This document shows, piece after piece, positions 59,805 through 62,667 of a stretch of 62,667 nucleotides of DNA (the stretch's first letter is position 1; each line of letters begins with the position of its first letter). The stretch covers positions 1-62,667 of the forward strand of contig CANRVD010000008.1 in NCBI GenBank assembly GCA_947643145.1, in the 5' to 3' direction. Position numbers and translations under genes: made by a program. Origin of the DNA: an uncultured bacterium. Lineage in GTDB: Bacteria; Bacillota; Clostridia; Lachnospirales; Lachnospiraceae. Under the pieces are notes generated by a model. It did no database searches and was not told the DNA's origin. It saw nothing but the letters and a program-made list of their open reading frames with translations.

Positions 59805-60944
59805 ATGGTTGTAGATTTGGCAGAAAGCAGAGCAAAGATTGATGAAATAGATAAAGAAATTGTTCGTCTGTTTCAGAGGAGAATAGAGGTTGCAACAGAT
59901 GTGGCCGCTTATAAAAGAAGTACCGGAAAAAAGGTATTGGATGCAAAGAGGGAAGAGGAAAAAATTAAAACGCTGCGGACATTGGCAGATGGAGAGTTTA
60001 ATAAATCAGGAATAGAGGATTTGTTCCGTCAGATTATGTCGATTAGCAGAAAGTATCAGTATCAGGTGCTTGGCCCGGTGGTAAATGATATTCCGTTTCG
60101 GGAAGTGGATTCGCTGGAAGTGGATGAAGATACTAGAATTGTCTGTTTTGGAGAACATGGTGCATTTACAGAACAGGCAATGGAAGAGGTTTTTGGCAAA
60201 AAGATTACTTCTTTTCATAAGCAGACGTTCCGTGAGGTTATGGAGGCTGTCGCAGAGGGGGAGGCAAAATATGGTGTGCTTCCGATTGAAAATACTTCAA
60301 CCGGAGGGATTACAGATATTTATGACTTGTTAGTTGACTATGATGTGACAATTGTAGCAGAGCATGTTGTAAAGGTAGAGCAGGATTTGCTGGGGCTTCC
60401 TGGAACCAGCCTTTCTGATATTAGGATGGTGTATTCCCATCCGCAGGGGCTGATGCAGTGTGCGAGATTTTTGGAGGAGCACCCGGAGATTATGACAAAG
60501 AGCTTTTCGAGTACTTCTGGTGCAGCGAAGAAGGTTGCGGCTGATAAGGACAAATCCCAGGCGGCGATTGCCAGTAAAAGGGCAGCAGAAGCCTTTGGAC
60601 TGGAGGTGCTTAAGGAGTCCCTTAATTATGAAAGCAGCAATTATACGAGATTTATTATTATTACCAACCAGAAGATATTTTTGTCGGATGCAAATAAGTT
60701 AAGTCTTTGTTTTGAAATCAAGCATCAGGCAGGTGCATTATATAATATGCTGTCTGACTTTTATTATAATGATTTGAACCTTACAAAAATCGAATCCCGC
60801 CCGATTGAAAACAGAAATTGGGAATATCGCTTTTTTGTAGATGTTGAGGGAAATATAAATTCACCGGGAGTCGGAAATGCACTTGCCAGTGTGAAAGAAT
60901 TTGCCAATAAGCTTTCTGTACTTGGAAATGTAGCAAAACGATAG
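59805..60944 (+). CDS. pheA: Bifunctional chorismate mutase / prephenate dehydratase
   Basis: 379 aa; ATG 59805 chosen, though TTG 59793 and GTG 59796 are in frame and the ribosome site is not decisive. Residues ~5-90 are an AroQ chorismate mutase (SRAKIDEIDKEIVRLFQRRI). Residues ~115-285 are prephenate dehydratase (CFGEHGAFTEQAMEEVFG, VLPIENTSTGGITDIY, ESSNYTRFIII). Residues ~295-379 are an ACT domain for Phe feedback (LCFEIKHQAGALYNMLSDFY, ESRPIENRNWEYRFFVDVEG). It makes phenylpyruvate. Separate transcript from the thi genes. Confidence 0.95.
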   Translation: MVVDLAESRAKIDEIDKEIVRLFQRRIEVATDVAAYKRSTGKKVLDAKREEEKIKTLRTLADGEFNKSGIEDLFRQIMSISRKYQYQVLGPVVNDIPFREVDSLEVDEDTRIVCFGEHGAFTEQAMEEVFGKKITSFHKQTFREVMEAVAEGEAKYGVLPIENTSTGGITDIYDLLVDYDVTIVAEHVVKVEQDLLGLPGTSLSDIRMVYSHPQGLMQCARFLEEHPEIMTKSFSSTSGAAKKVAADKDKSQAAIASKRAAEAFGLEVLKESLNYESSNYTRFIIITNQKIFLSDANKLSLCFEIKHQAGALYNMLSDFYYNDLNLTKIESRPIENRNWEYRFFVDVEGNINSPGVGNALASVKEFANKLSVLGNVAKR

Positions 60945-61162
60945 AATTAGCTGGGTTTTCGTATGCTGTTTAGAATGGCTGTGAATGGTAACAGTTGAAT
61001 ACCCTGTGAGCGTGTTTGGATGGTGTACTAGTACCATCAATCGCTGTAACACTCGCTATAGCGGGGGATTTCGCCTTGTATATGAGAATTTATCCAACAA
61101 AGATATTTACGATATTTAATAGCCGGAGTAGTAATAAAATTAGTAAATGTTTGGAGGTTAGA
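60945..61162. repeat. Diverged family A end and inverted family B copy
   Basis: GCTGTGAATGGTAAC (60978-60992) is a family A end. From ~61029 to 61134 the sequence CATCAATCGCTGTAACACTC onward matches the reverse complement of the interior of the 21187-21346 element and ends GATATTTAATAGCCGGAGTA beside TA, an eroded family B terminal repeat. No gene is present in this gap. Confidence 0.65.
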
Positions 61163-62667
61163 GTGAAAAAGGGACAGATTTATGAGGGTGTAATTGAGAT
61201 GGTAGACTTCCCTAATAAGGCTGTAATTACATTGCCAGAGGAGAATGCAGATGGCAGGAGCAGGGAAGTAAAAATAGTTGTAAAAGGGGGAATCGCTGGA
61301 CAGAGGGTTTCCTTTGTTTTGAATAAAGTGCGTCGGGATAAATGTCAGGGGCGTATCATTGAGGTATTGGAAAAATCACCTTTGGAGACAGCAAAACCAA
61401 TATGCCCAAAGTTTGGGATATGCGGTGGCTGCAATTACCAGACACTTTCCTATGAGGAGCAGTTGGAACTGAAGAAAAATCAGGTCCTAAAACTAATTGA
61501 TGCCGTATATCAGCAATCTGGAAGCAGTTATCTTTATGATGGAACTTTGCCAAGCCCTGATGTTGCCGGTTATCGGAATAAGATGGAATTTTCCTTTGGG
61601 GATGAGGTCAAAGACGGCCCTCTTACATTGGGACTTCATAAGAAAGGAAGTTTTCACGATATTATTGATGCAGATTGCTGCAAAATTGTTCATGAAGACT
61701 TTACAAAGGTACTTACCTGTGTGCGGGATTATTGCAGAAAGGAAAAGATACCTCATTATAAGAAGAATTCTCACGAAGGAGTTCTTAGACATTTGCTGGT
61801 GCGCCGTGCTGTTTCAACAGGTGAACTTTTGGTGGCACTGGTTGTGTCTTCACAGCAGGCATACGAATGGAGTGAATTGGCAAAAAAACTGCAGCAACTT
61901 GATTTAGAAGGGGAACTGGCTGGATTTTTATTAGTTACAAACGATAGCCTGGGCGATGTGATTCGGAATGATAATATGGACATTATTTGCGGAAGGGATT
62001 TCTTTACAGAGGAGATTTTGGGATTGAAATTTAAAATCTCTCCGTTTTCTTTTTTTCAAACCAATACAAAAGGGGCAGAGGTATTGTATCAGAGAGCCAG
62101 AGACTATATATTGGGGAACATGAAAGATACTAAAACAGATGATATGCTACATAAGAAAGAATTAGCAGACTTCCGAGATAAGGTGGTCTTCGATTTGTAT
62201 AGCGGTACTGGGACAATTGCGCAGATTATTGCGCCTGTTGCTAAAAAGGTAATTGGTGTGGAAATTGTAGAAGAGGCAGTGGAGGCAGCAAAAGAAAATG
62301 CAGCGGCAAATGGTTTGACAAATTGTGAGTTTATTGCAGGGGATGTGCTGAAGGTCATTGATGAAATTGAGGAAAAGCCGGATTTTATTATATTGGATCC
62401 ACCAAGGGATGGTATACATCCGAAAGCACTGAGAAAGATTATTGATTTTGGGGTGAAGAATATTGTGTATATTTCTTGTAAGCCTACCAGCTTGGCCCGT
62501 GATCTTGTAGAGTTACAAAAGTACGGCTACCAGATGAACCGCATTAGTTGCGTTGATATGTTCCCGTTCACGGTGCATGTGGAGACGGTAGTAATGCTTT
62601 CCCACAAAAAACCCGACAGCGTAATCAACGTAAAAGTCGAGTTTGGTGAGGGTGAGGGCAAAGTGCC
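61163..62667 (+). CDS. rlmD: 23S rRNA (uracil-C5)-methyltransferase RlmD, runs off window
   Basis: 501 codons visible from GTG 61163 (TTGGAGGT upstream); no stop before the window edge. TRAM domain at ~1-65; 4Fe-4S cysteines in CPKFGICGGCNYQ and DCCKIV; SAM site VFDLYSGTGTIAQIIAP; IILDPPRDGIHPKAL; catalytic Cys in VYISCKPTSLARDL; and the family end FPFTVHVETVVML. After HVETV the sequence turns GC-richer and reads SHKKPDSVINVKVEFGEGEG KVP, which is not part of the normal enzyme but resembles the extension coded by integrative elements inserted at the 3' end of this gene. Confidence 0.9.
   Translation, partial: MKKGQIYEGVIEMVDFPNKAVITLPEENADGRSREVKIVVKGGIAGQRVSFVLNKVRRDKCQGRIIEVLEKSPLETAKPICPKFGICGGCNYQTLSYEEQLELKKNQVLKLIDAVYQQSGSSYLYDGTLPSPDVAGYRNKMEFSFGDEVKDGPLTLGLHKKGSFHDIIDADCCKIVHEDFTKVLTCVRDYCRKEKIPHYKKNSHEGVLRHLLVRRAVSTGELLVALVVSSQQAYEWSELAKKLQQLDLEGELAGFLLVTNDSLGDVIRNDNMDIICGRDFFTEEILGLKFKISPFSFFQTNTKGAEVLYQRARDYILGNMKDTKTDDMLHKKELADFRDKVVFDLYSGTGTIAQIIAPVAKKVIGVEIVEEAVEAAKENAAANGLTNCEFIAGDVLKVIDEIEEKPDFIILDPPRDGIHPKALRKIIDFGVKNIVYISCKPTSLARDLVELQKYGYQMNRISCVDMFPFTVHVETVVMLSHKKPDSVINVKVEFGEGEGKV

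Overview
The window reads as a chromosome segment of a low-GC, Gram-positive anaerobe of the Clostridia, most likely Lachnospiraceae. That placement is an inference from gene content: AGGAGG-type ribosome binding sites, a group B [FeFe] hydrogenase, thiS-thiG-thiH-thiE order, several YczE/YitT membrane proteins, CotH/VTC/DUF4956 proteins, and no respiratory-chain genes. No rRNA, tRNA or CRISPR array was seen.

Layout. (1) 1-6.5 kb is a decayed accessory island: a truncated NapH-like iron-sulfur membrane protein behind a near-ideal promoter/operator, two broken large serine recombinases, a frameshifted HsdR_N-type nuclease/NTPase, an hsdM remnant, and ParA and VirD4/TraG scraps of a conjugative element. 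It sits directly downstream of lysS. (2) 6.6-12.7 kb holds greA-lysS, a chemotaxis receptor and a damaged phage-type regulator locus. (3) 13-18.1 kb is a three-gene surface-glycan operon (pyruvyl transferase, GT2, YfhO). (4) 18.5-24.6 kb carries a GH13 enzyme, MarR, YczE, a GH25 lysozyme and a lipoprotein GH43 arabinanase, with several repeats between them. (5) 24.6-31.4 kb has a LytTR/GHKL two-component pair, two ABC exporter half-genes, a 30-codon ORF, a GNAT and mntP. (6) 31.7-36.9 kb is a beta-lactam-response module: a class B PBP facing a BlaR1-like sensor and a BlaI repressor, with matching operators at both promoters. (7) 37-47.5 kb contains a secreted repeat protein, a siroheme reductase, the CotH-VTC-DUF4956-DUF4353 module and a GGDEF/HD-GYP protein. 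(8) 47.7-55.6 kb contains the hydrogenase, an mscL fragment, a heterodimeric ABC exporter, a second YczE protein and an XRE regulator fused to an FlhA C-terminal-like domain. (9) 55.7-62.7 kb contains a truncated AraC/GyrI regulator, the thiamine operon, pheA, and rlmD, which runs off the window.

Intergenic DNA is rich in non-coding mobile repeats. Family A has ends related to GTTACTRTTCAC; two copies have exact 8-bp target duplications, and their sizes are 135 bp and only 27 bp. Family B elements are exactly 160 bp, with 24-25 bp terminal inverted repeats beside TA. There is also a ~275-bp foldback element. The end of rlmD changes into sequence resembling the coding extension that integrative elements add at this known integration site, so an intact element may begin just outside the right edge.

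The strongest leads are the XRE-FlhA regulator, the beta-lactam regulon, the CotH/VTC envelope module, the repeat families with target duplications, and the rlmD junction.
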